Source: Daucus carota subsp. sativus (Eukaryota > Streptophyta > Magnoliopsida > Apiales > Apiaceae). From it: a stretch of 64,000 nucleotides of DNA. Positions within the stretch are counted from its first letter, which is position 1. Every line of letters begins with the position of its first letter. The stretch lies in NCBI RefSeq assembly GCF_001625215.2, contig NC_030381.2, positions 37,446,689 to 37,510,688 on the forward strand, written 5' to 3'. The notes below the pieces were generated by a model. That model was not told the origin of the DNA. It ran no database searches and saw only the letters and a list, made by a program, of their open reading frames with translations. A program made the translations under genes and the position numbers. Positions 47,467 to 58,300 of the stretch are shown here, piece after piece.

Positions 47467-48018
47467 CAGTGTTCTAAAAATCAGTCTAGGCGGCCGCCTC
47501 GGCGGTGCCCAGGCGCTAGGCGGCCCCAAAATGCCCCGATTCGATCTTAGCCGGTCAATTGGACATTATTTTACAAAAATCGGTCCTAGGCGGTCCAGAC
47601 GGCTAATAACAAAAAAAATAATAGTTTTAATAAATAAAATAAAAAATTATGATTATATTTATAAGAAATTAAGTATTCACTTGTACTTAACTTAATATCT
47701 TATAAAAAAGTAAAATGAGTAATATTTTTATTGAATATTTCTTAAATTATTTATAAGAGACTGATTGGTATATATTTATTTAATCAATGATTTTGTATTA
47801 CATGTATCAGGTATTTATTTAATATATGATATTATATTGTTTATCAGTTTGACTCTACTAGTAGTGAAAAGTAGATAAAATTATTAAATTGCATTTAATT
47901 ATAATAATTTAAAAATAATATATGTCCGATTAATGCTCCGATTAATCACCAATTTCCCGATTAATCACTAGAAGATACATCGACCGTCCTGGGACGCCTA
48001 GCGATTTGTGGAACACTG
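47467..48018. mobile_element. hAT-type non-autonomous element, 552 bp
   Basis: Ends are CAGTGTTCTAAAAATC and, inverted, CAGTGTTCCACAAATC. The exact 8-bp duplication ATCATATA lies at 47459-47466 and 48019-48026. The left part is rich in GGCGGCC/CTAGGCG words with a partner at the right end. The middle is AT-rich, without a transposase. Confidence 0.9.
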
Positions 48019-48051
48019 ATCATATATGATTCATCAAACATCATATTATTT

Positions 48052-48405
48052 TTTTGATAAAAAGGAATCAATTCATTAATTAAAAGCCATACGGCATCTA
48101 CAAACACAATCGAAATTGGACAGACGCTGAAAAATATCGCTGTTGAATCCTTCCTTCTTGGAGAGGCAACTGAGCGATTTGAAGATGATTTGAATATACA
48201 CACTTGTTTCCATCTGATTGGTTTTCACCTGAGTGTTCTGAACAATCGACCATAGATGTGATACCATGATAACCTTCAAATCTGAATCAAACCCATGAAA
48301 ATCATGCCGATCTATAACCTCGGTCATGAAAAACATCAAAACACACCAAACACAAAACAAACCAACTCTCACAAGAAGGAGAGACTAACAAAACCCAAAT
48401 AAATT
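48052..48405 (-). mobile_element. Poly(A)-tailed retroposon (truncated LINE-like), about 354 bp
   Basis: A 16-bp direct repeat AAACATCATATTATTT flanks it (48036-48051 and 48406-48421). On the minus strand the copy ends ...CCTTTTTATCAAAAAAA, a tail typical of plant L1-type LINE 3' ends. I see no A/B box of a SINE and no RT domain, so a 5'-truncated LINE is the best reading; a processed transcript copy is the alternative. It lies 33 bp from the hAT element. Confidence 0.7.
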
Positions 48406-48555
48406 AAACATCATATTATTTATAAAATGATTTTGGATAAAAATATTTTAAAATTTTACCAAGAATCTGAATCGGGTCCCACAAACGATCCTTTTAAATA
48501 ACATAGACATTTTATTTGGAAATAAATAGACCTTTTAGGTAAAAATAACTACTTA

Positions 48556-49513
48556 GGCCTCGTTTGGTTGGATGTAACCCAACACCGTAACCTAAATTTC
48601 CTTGGAACTGATCTAGGTTACAGTGTTTGGTTGTACACCTTTTTATTTAAACTATGTAACTTAGAATTACTACGTACTCCAACTTCCAGCAAAACACCGT
48701 AACCTAGTTACGTACCTCAGACATGGTTTTTCTGAGTTACACAGTAGGTGTTTGATATTTTTTTTCTAACTTTCCTTATTTATAATATAATTATTATATA
48801 TAAATAATATTTGATATAAATTATTCAGTTATATATGTTAATTTTATTTAACTTTTACTTAATATTTTAAATATTTGTTACAATTATTTCCTAATACTAA
48901 TTATTACTTTAATTTTATATTACAATATTTTCGTATGTTAATATTTTTATAATCATGTTTGTACAATTTTAATTTTGTATTTTTTCTAATATAATAATTA
49001 TAACTAATTATATTTTAAGTAAGTTGTTTAAAATAATATACATAAATATAATTTTTACTTTTATTATTATATTAATATAATTATAGTTATTCTTAATTAT
49101 ATTTTTATATAATTAAGTTATCTTACTATAATATTTAAAATTTTAAAAAAGATGTGAATATAATTATAGTAACATACCAAGCACGAATTTCATTAATATA
49201 TTAATATATCAGCTCATTTCAATCTTTTTATTTATTTTATAAATCTCAATATATAATATTTTGTTTTTAATATTATATTAAAATTTATATTATTTTATTT
49301 AATATTACATATCAAATAATTTTTATTTTTTATATGTTATATAAATTCATTAATTTTATATTATACATATGATCAAATTTCAATTATACAGTTACATGCA
49401 AGAAAACATACCAAACACAGGTTTCAGAGTTCCACGATAAATGAAGATTGTAACCTAGTTTCATGGAACTTTAATTCCTGTGTAATTTAAAATACTGTCA
49501 ACCAAACGAGGCC
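48556..49513. mobile_element. PIF/Harbinger-type non-autonomous element, 958 bp
   Basis: Perfect ends GGCCTCGTTTGGTTG / CAACCAAACGAGGCC with TTA duplications at 48553-48555 and 49514-49516. Inner terminal parts are also related in inverted form (TAACCTAG and CTAGGTTAC words). The middle is strongly AT-rich and non-coding. The right end is about 350 bp from the VTE3 start codon. Confidence 0.92.
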
Positions 49514-49862
49514 TTAAACTTTGCAGTAAATGGGATCCGGTTTCTGATTGTGCTTGCCATCAACGACCCAGCCCATTTAATTTCTTTAAGCCCAAACAAA
49601 TAGCTATTCTGCAGTCAACAACAGGATGTGGGCCTAGTTAGACGCTTAAAGCTGTCCAGCAGCACCCTTTTATAGAAACAAACAGACCCGTGACACACTA
49701 TTTATGTATCTGTGTAATACTGTGCTGTACACTGGCAGGGTTTAAGCAATAGCAAGCTGCTGCATTCACTTTGGGGATCATGTTCTGATTCTCAGAATCA
49801 CTTGATAAAAATCCAATCTTTCAGGTTTATTTCATCTGGGTCTTGCTTTTTTCATAGTTTCA

Positions 49863-52800
49863 ATGGCTTCTTCAATGTTAATTGGTGCTGATAATCTCGC
49901 CCTTTTCAAACCCAACTCAATTTCCCCAAATGGGCTGGCCTCTGTTAGGTCAGATTTACATGGGAAAGCCCAGTTTCCAAGAATTTCCATGGTTTCTTGT
50001 GGTAAAAATCCAATCTTTAGGCACAAGAATTTGGTGACCCAGTGTAATGTTTCAGCCTCAAGGCCTGCTTCACAGCCAAGATTCATACAGCATAAAAAAG
50101 AGGCATTTTGGTTCTATAGGTTCTTGTCAATTGTGTATGATCATGTTATTAATCCTGGGCATTGGACTGAGGATATGAGGGATGATGCACTTGAGCCGGC
50201 TGATTTGAGTGATAGGAATATGATTGTGGTGGATGTTGGGGGTGGTACCGGGTTTACGACATTGGGTATTGTGAAAAATGTGGATGCGAAGAATGTGACT
50301 ATTCTTGATCAGTCCCCTCATCAGCTTGCTAAGGCTAGGGAAAAGAATCCGTTGAAGGAGTGCAAGAAAATTGAAGGGGATGCTGAAGATTTGCCGTTTG
50401 AAACTGATTATGCTGATCGATATGTTTCTGCAGGGAGGTATAATGCCCAAACTATTTTGTTTCTATATTTCGTTACTTTGGTTATGAGGTAGTATGTTAA
50501 TAATATTTTAGAGCGTGTTTATTGTTGTTGGGAATGAGAATGAATTTACCTATGATTGGTTTACTCTGGAATTGGAATAACTTCAGTAAATTAATATACT
50601 ACTCCCCCATTCCTAGATCATGCTTGGTTTGACATTTGACACGTATATTTAGTTGCAAAAAAACATAGTTTTACTTGTTATTAGATTTTTATATTGTCTA
50701 TCAAATGAAAATTTTGATTCTGAACTTTTATTTGATGTAAGACGCTGAGTTTTTTAATTAATTTAATTGTGTTTTTCTTTTTGCACATTTAACAATTGAG
50801 ACAAGTGCCAAAAGTCAAAGAGACAACTATTTAGGAGTGGCGGGGATAGATTTTGATATTGGAATGGGAATCAAGTGATTATTTGGAATTTCATAAAGCA
50901 TGTGTAAAATGGGTTACCAGGTTAATGTATCTGACTTTTTTCATTGTACCTATTTAACCCCTTAACCAAAAACTACCACTGGCCACTGGGGAATAGCATT
51001 CTCATCCTCTCGACCTTAATGATAATTAGTATGCAAGTCTATGCATGTTAGCTATAGATGAGATTGTTCAAGGGAAGTTAATGCTACATTCACAGGATGT
51101 TGCATGTTTACTGTTTGTAGATCATTTTAAGTTACTTTTTTGGTCTTCAATATGTTTTAACCTGGGCTTATTGCTGTGCATATCTGTCTTTCTAGTATAA
51201 ACTTTTACAGATTTTTCATTTGACCAGAAATATCCACCGACTTGTACTGAGGCAGTGTTGGAGGTCTATCCTATAATAAGCACGATCTTAGGAGGCAACT
51301 TGATTAAAACAAGTATCTAAAACTGGTGTCTTTTTGGATATACTATGTGTTCATTCAATTTTTTGAGTACCACCAGGCACCAGCTTTACGAGAGCCCTAT
51401 ATATATTCCTATTGAAGTGTCTGGCAGATCTTCTTCTGAAAAGTGCATGTTTGCTATGCAATTCCATCAGCACTTTTTGCTCTATAATATTAGAGTATTA
51501 GTGGTTAAATAGGGTGACTCTAGGTAATGAAAAATGGCCGTTATCAAGAAGGTTTAGGGCGTCTTTGGCTGGACTGATTTTACAAAAAGTAAGGACTTGT
51601 TTTGAGTAAAAATTTCACATTTACGTAATATTTTTTAGTAATTAAGTATTTAAGGGGCGTTTAGCATTCCTTATTTGCAGAAATAAGTGCTACCTCTGTC
51701 CCACTTTATGTGGACTAGTTACTGTTTACGCGTACTTAAATGGTTCGATAGAGATATCTATATATATTATTTTTTCTTAATTTTTTATTTTGTATAAAAA
51801 CTTAAAGTTCAAATATACAAAAAAGAAATCATGTAAAAGTACCTCTTTATGATACCTAAAAAAGCGTGCATAAAGTGATAGGGTCACATAAAATGGGACA
51901 GACGGAGTACTTGTTTTCAGAAACTGAAGGTACACGGTTACATACTCTCTTCCAAGAAATAAGTGATTTATTCTGAAGAATAATGTAAGCCAAACGAGGT
52001 CTTAGTATTGCAAAAATCCGTGTGAGATTCATGATGACTAAGCATCTACCTTGATATTTCACCGGAAAGAGGTTGTTAATTCTTTTTTGTATCTTACCTA
52101 ATAAAATTTGCCTTTTTTTTTAGACCAATAAGTAAGCATGTAACTCAACTTACTCTTTGTATACTGCATATACATAGTCTGTGATTATTAGTTATAACGT
52201 GCCATGACTACAACTTACTATTCATAATTCAAATTGAAAAGGTAAAGTCGAAGGAAAAATTCTATGGTACCATCTCTTATGCAGTTACATTTCTGTGATC
52301 TTCTCAGTATTGAGTACTGGCCGGATCCACAACGTGGAATTAAGGAAGCATACAGGGTTTTAAAGCTAGGAGGGAAAGCTTGCTTGATTGGACCTGTCTA
52401 CCCAACTTTTTGGTTATCTCGGTTTTTTGCAGATGCATGGATGCTCTTCCCGACAGAGGAGGAGTACATTGAGTGGTTTGAGAAGGCAGGATTTAAGAAT
52501 GTACAACTAAAACGAATTGGCCCAAAATGGTACCGTGGAGTTCGTCGACATGGTCTGATAATGGGATGCTCTGTCACTGGTGTAAAACCTGCATCAGGCG
52601 ATTCACCCTTGCAGGTTAGATCTTTTGCTTTTCCATTTATTAACTTGTGCATTTTTTGCATCTGGCTATTTCATTTTTGTGAATTTTCTTTCCGTCTCCA
52701 CCAAATGTATGGTCCTTCACGAAGAGCATTCAACTTCCAATTTGCTACATCATATTTGATACTCTACGTTGTGTCGTGGTGATAGTAATGATTAACTACA

Positions 52801-53037
52801 ATGTGACAAATCTTAATATGTTATGCTCATTTTTATTTTTTTTATTCTGCTAGCCGTTTACAAAATGACTATAATTTGCAGATGGGTCCGAAGGTAGAGG
52901 ATGTGAGTAAACCAGCACATCCAGTTGTTTTTCTCATACGCTTCATTCTCGGGGCCCTGGCAGGAACTTATTACGTAATTGTTCCAGTCTACATGTGGCT
53001 TAAAGATCAGGCTGTTCCAAAGGGTAGACCAATATGA
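49863..53037 (+). CDS. VTE3: MPBQ/MSBQ methyltransferase, chloroplast inner envelope (3 exons, 345 aa)
   Basis: Exons are 49863-50437, 52308-52614 and 52882-53037, closing to 346 codons. The enzyme methylates 2-methyl-6-phytyl- and 2-methyl-6-solanyl-benzoquinol using SAM, needed for tocopherol and plastoquinone. Residues 1 to about 65 form a transit peptide. Near residue 121 the SAM-binding motif IVVDVGGGTGFTTLGIV starts, followed by the acidic strand end NVTILDQS and the motif-II-like EGDAEDLPFETDYADRYVSA. A C-terminal hydrophobic helix (VVFLIRFILGALAGTYYVIV) anchors the protein, and the tail ends KGRPI. It is slightly longer than the 338 aa I recall for Arabidopsis. Intron 1 (1.87 kb) carries MITEs. 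TTTTATAGAAAC near 49668 could be the core promoter. Confidence 0.95.
50602..50842. mobile_element. Possible degenerate MITE in intron 1 of VTE3
   Basis: CTCCCCCATTCCTAGATCAT and TTGACATTTGACACG at the left have weak inverted partners (GTGCCAAAAGTCAAAG...AGGAGTGGCGGGGATA) at the right. The ends are uncertain. Confidence 0.45.
51693..51907. mobile_element. Stowaway MITE in intron 1 of VTE3, 215 bp
   Basis: Ends are CCTCTGTCCCAC and GTGGGACA-type inverted (ATGGGACAGACGGAG), with TA at 51691-51692 and 51908-51909. Arms pair along most of their length. Confidence 0.8.
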
Positions 53038-55308
53038 GCGGAGATTCTGAGTGCATTTGGCAGGGTGGATGGTGGAAGGGTAATAGCTGGTGGAGTTGCT
53101 TGTAAACCTTTTCAAATTAAATAATAATTTATGGGACTTGTTTGGATTCTGTTTGAATTTTCTTCATTACTGGAACTGCACTCAAGAGTAAACTTATTCT
53201 GATTTAAGTTTCTGCAGATGAAGCTATTTGGGCAGAAGTTCAAATATAATATTTCTACAAAGTATTAATAGAAGACTCGTATGCATGTGTTTTGTAAAAA
53301 CATATTATGGGAAACACATGGGCTTATTCCATCAGTTTTCTTGAATATCTTTTTGGAAAAAAAATTGAAAGATGTTATGGACAACACGTTTAAAACGCGT
53401 CCAACCTCTTTTAATTCCATCCAACACACATATTTGACCTTTGTTGAACCTTTTTGATCCCATCCAACACACATATTTTACCTTTATTTTGTTTATATGT
53501 TTGAATTTTGATAGGTTTTATAATTCTCAAGTTTATCATAATATGTGGTTAATTAAAAAATAAGTCATTATTTTAGAATCAATCAGAATTCATTTTTAAA
53601 TTCTATGATCAATAATATTCATATGAGTGTGGGAATTGGGTGGGAGTTGTCCCAGTGAAAACGAGACTTACTTTGATTCAAAATGTTGGGGGGCTTACTT
53701 TGATTCAAAGTGTCGGGTTCAAACCTCATCAGATCCTAGGCGTTCACCTAAGTTGAATGGGATGATTCGAAGAATAGAGATCGCGATTCGAAGAATAGGG
53801 ATTGGGTTCGTATTGCAAGGAACTCACCATATTAATCATAAAAAATCATGTATAAATTAATGAATAATTAAAACTAACTTTCGGGTATGAGTATATTTGT
53901 ATTTTAGTAGTTTATATTTGAGTGTGTGTGTGTCTATATATATATATATGGGAAGGTTATGATACAAACTTACAAACTTTTTTTGTTCAACACATATATA
54001 ACTTGAGTTCAACATTTTTTAAGATATTTTGTTGAACAACGATTAAAATTGTGTTGCAGAAATACATAAACTAAATTTTCAATGTAATAACTAAGTTAAA
54101 CGTATTATATAACCAATATTTATCTTTCTAGACCCTACCCAAACTCTAAAAGTATAGTTTAAGCGTTTCTAAAATATCTTTACATTTCAAGAACGTTACG
54201 CACCCCCCTTTGTTAACTTCCGTTAAAAGACTCCCTCCGTCTCAATTTACATGTCCCTTTTGCTTTTCGAGGAGTCAAATTGACTAATTTTTTACCAACT
54301 ATTAAAAAATATTTATTTATTATTTTAGGAAATAGAAAGTTACATATTAAAATAGATTATATTTACTTTTCGATGATATTTTTTTTAAACTTTTTGTTTA
54401 ATTAAGCTATCCCCATATCAAAATGATTTTACATATAAAATGATTTTAAATTTTTAGTGATATGTGTATTAAGTACTTAAAATACACACTATTTTAAATA
54501 TAAAAAATAATAAATATTATGTGATATTTATTATAAATATATACACTTTTATTAAACAAAAATTTGATATGTAAAATCATTTTGACTTGGGGATAGCTTA
54601 ATTAAATAAAAAAATTTAAAAAAATATCATCAAAAAGTAAATCTAATCTATTTTAATATGTAACTTTCTATTTCCTAAAATAATAAATAAATATTTTCTA
54701 ATAGTTAATCAAAAATTAGTCAATTTGACTCCTCGAAAAGCAAAAGGGATATGTAAATTGAGACGGAGAGAGTATTTTAACGGAAGTTAACGGAGGGAGT
54801 GCGTTCTTGAAATATAAAGATAGGAGGTGCGAGTTGAGTTTTTCAAAGTATGGGTACGATAACGTTTTTGAACGATAGTTAGGGGATACGATATGCAATT
54901 ACCTCAATTATAAATGGTCAGATACGGATTTCACTTTTGAATACACGAAACACGAAAATACACACGGCTCGAGAGTGCATGACCAATTTGACAGGTCAAG
55001 ATACAGGAAATACTGAGTAGCACCATATTAATTTGAAACCAACAAGGCAACATATTTTACCAACAGGAATGGGAATTAAATTCTGAATGTCTACTCTCAA
55101 AAATAAAGCAGCACCTCTTCAATCATACTAGCATCTTCCACAAGGAAGTTCAAATGATTAAATTGCAGAAGCGTCATTTAAATAGTCTAAACAATTTTTC
55201 TTGTAAACATCACGCTAATAATACAGTTTGATTCTGTAGCAAATTAAAGGCCTGGACAGAACCAAACCATTGAAGGAACCCATCAGTAGAAATCGGAATG
55301 GCACAAAT
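53038..55308. other. Tail-to-tail spacer between VTE3 and the cyclophilin gene
   Basis: No gene is seen. The first 150 bp are the VTE3 3' UTR region. The motif ATCCAACACACATATTT(G/T)ACC occurs twice near 53417-53482. A (TG/TA)n stretch lies at about 53920-53950. The main structure is the foldback element at 54169-54833. Confidence 0.55.
54169..54833. mobile_element. Long inverted-repeat (foldback) element, about 665 bp
   Basis: The left arm reads TTTCAAGAACG, TTAACTTCCGTTAAAA, CTCCCTCCGTCTCAATTTAC and onward. It reappears inverted at the right arm up to CGTTCTTGAAATATAAAGAT. Arms are over 250 bp each with a short AT-rich centre near 54480-54520. The inner boundary (54231-54775) looks like a Stowaway-type end, but pairing continues well outside it, so either a MITE inserted in a palindrome or the true element is larger. 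Confidence 0.75.
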
Positions 55309-58300
55309 TCAAGGGCTGGGGCTGATATCTTCATATGAAACCAAACCTCTTTGCGGAGCTGGGGAGCTTGATCTAGATCTGCTTGGTGATAGAGCAACTA
55401 CTTTCGTGGGACACTCTTCTATAACAGCATCAGGAGATACAGAACGAGGACCACGGCTCTTGGATCTTGATCTTGAGGTTGCCCTTCCACTCTTTTCCAC
55501 TGGAGGACCTAGACGAGACTTTAATTTGTCACTCAATGCAGGTCGTTTCTCCCTGGGGCTAGGACTGCGTATACGGTTCCGCCTACGATCCCCATTATGC
55601 CCATCATGAACGCCTGGTGAGCGAGAAGCGCTCCTACTTCTACTCCTTCGCCTTTGATACCTTTTTCCCAACATAAAATTTAATCAGTAAAGAGTACATT
55701 GTCATACTCCACTGCATAAGAAAAAGACTGCGCAAGCAGATATATTACCTACCCATTGTACAAAAGATCATCTGCTAAATTCATGGGGCCTAATATTATA
55801 TAAATACCAAGAAGGTATAATATTTCGCATAGAATTATTAGGCAGCAAAAAAATTTTTAGGCCCACTTGCCTTGCCTTTAAGAAACAAATTACTTGTTAC
55901 TTACAGTCCATTTCCTCAACTAAAGGTAGAAACTATTTTTTTACTTGCAAGTTTTTATTTGTTTGGATAGGTAAATTCAGATGTACGATTTACAAGTTAC
56001 CCTAAAGTACAATAATAGCCTATTTGTTTTAACTTACAAAAATATCAAATTTACTACTCCCTTTGTCTCCCTAGGTAGTTTACCTTGGGGGACGAGAGTT
56101 TGGCATGCATTCTAATGCTCAAAGAAAATATAGTTTCATAAAATATTTTTTTCCTTTTAAATATAAATTTGATGTTTGAATTTTTATACACAAAAAGATC
56201 TCGAAAATAAGTTACGGAACTATGTTTTATAAGAGCCTTAAAATGCGTGTCAAGCAGTGAAAAAAAACTGTAAAGAAATGAGAGAGACGGAGGGGGTATT
56301 ACTTGAGTTCTTTAAATAACTCAAAGGTAAAGGTAACACTTTACAAGTTATATCTGTTTAGGTAGTTCATATATATGTATAAGTTGCATTTAAAAATGAC
56401 AAAGTACTATTAGTTAGTAAGCGTTAAGGGGAATATACTAATATAATGATATTTAGGTCAGACCAAAGACTAAACAGATTAAAAGAAAATGTAGTAAGTC
56501 CTAACTTTTTAATATTCAACTTCAACTACATTCAATTCAATGAGTTCAATCAGATAAAACTGGCAAACAGAGCATGTCTAATTTGAGTTAAAAGTTCATT
56601 AACTTGTATGACAAGCTCAAAAGCTAGAACACCATTGAGTTAAAAGTTCATTAACTTGTATGACTAGCTCAAAAGCTAGAAACCACGACCAAGAATCAAG
56701 ACTGAACTCAACTTAGCGGTACTGCGACGAAATAGTTCAACTCTTAGTTCTGGAAACCTTAAACTCAGAAAGAAGGGAAAGACACTAAAGTAATTTGAAT
56801 GAATAATCTATAAAGGAATACAGGAAGGATGTATAGACAATGCAGTTGCTTGACAGTTGACATTTAAGTATTTAGCAGATCACTTTCCTAAAAAGTACAA
56901 TAAAGAAAGAACATTTAACAATATCCACGCAAAACACTATCGCCCACAAAACACACTCCTAACTACAAAGGCATGAGATCAACTCTTTCCACTATTAATC
57001 CTATAAACTCTGCTACTCAGTCCCATTTCAATTTGGTCTTAAAACCAAATGCATTTTTGTCTTTTTGAACATCAATTCTTGTGGTATTGTATAGAAAGTA
57101 AAATGAGCAATAAGGCATTAGATCGGGTGTCTAATACACTATGTCATATGTACAAGGTGTCAAGGTCTATAGAATCATCCAAGGTTGCCAGGTTGGAGAA
57201 AATCTCTCACAAACTAACATCCCAACTGTGCATGCTTGTGCACATGTTTTAGTGAGAGAGAGAGAGAGAGTACCTGGGTGGGCTTCGGTACCGTCTTTGT
57301 GAGGGACGTTCAGAATAATTTCTGTAGCTTGGATACCTACAAGAAAACAAGCAAAAAGTAAATGCATGCCAGCTACTTCAATGATTCTATTTATATATGT
57401 AAATCGCTTCCAATTTCACCTATCATGTCTCCTTTCAGGAAAATTTCTTCCACCATAGCGGTATCCACGAGGAGAACGATCTGGAGATGGGGTATGGTAC
57501 CGTCGTGCAGAGGAGTACTGTTCAGTGAAGCCACGACCTTTTCTAATGCGCTTGGGAGAGCCATTTGAAGACTGGCTCCTTGACAAACCTCGATTAACAT
57601 TTGAACCAGATGGTTCAGGGGCTTTGTGTGCAGGACTTCTCCTTGGACTCCTTGAAAAATTCTTAATTTGCTGAGCAGATTTAATCACAGGGGATCTACT
57701 GCCATTCTGAGTACTGGGACTTCTAGTAATCCTTCTAGGACTGCGGTCACTGTCAGACTTTGGCCTTTTTGTGGGGCTCAGGCTCCTTTGTTTTTAATTC
57801 ACATAGTTAAATATTTATTAGAGAATAATACATACCACTAGACTTTATGAAAATAAACCGAAATAGAAACCTGGATTTGCTCGACTCATCCGCATACTGA
57901 CGGATAGTAGTTTTATCAGCTTTCTTTTCTGTGGACTGGCCATTTTTGGTTAATTTTTCGTCCTGCAAAAACTGACCCTCTTCATCTGACGATTTATCCA
58001 CTCCGGTTTTCAGTTTAAGATCCCTTTCATGTTCTGCTTCTGCCTCTGTTCCTAAAATATAATCACAATCATAAAAATAAGGTATGGCTATACCGTAATC
58101 CAAACAAATTAAGACTGCTGAGATAAATTCAAAAGCCTTGTATTTTTAGAAGCAAATTCCAAGTCATGAACTAAACACCACACAACATATTAACAAGTAA
58201 AACAAATATATACCAGGAACTTTTGTTTTAGTTTTAACATCTGAAATATTCCGGCCTTTACGGGAAGAAACACGGCCACTGGCTTTTTCGTCATCAGAAC

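Noticed and set aside
53627..53860. ORF with repeated 'RRIEIAIRRIGIG' and tRNA-like GGGTTCAAACC at about 53714
   Set aside because: No cloverleaf arms around the T-loop-like string and no domain in the ORF; low-complexity repeat.
55298..55609. Plus-strand ORF of 103 codons
   Set aside because: It is the reverse-strand shadow of the Arg/Ser-rich last exon of the cyclophilin gene.
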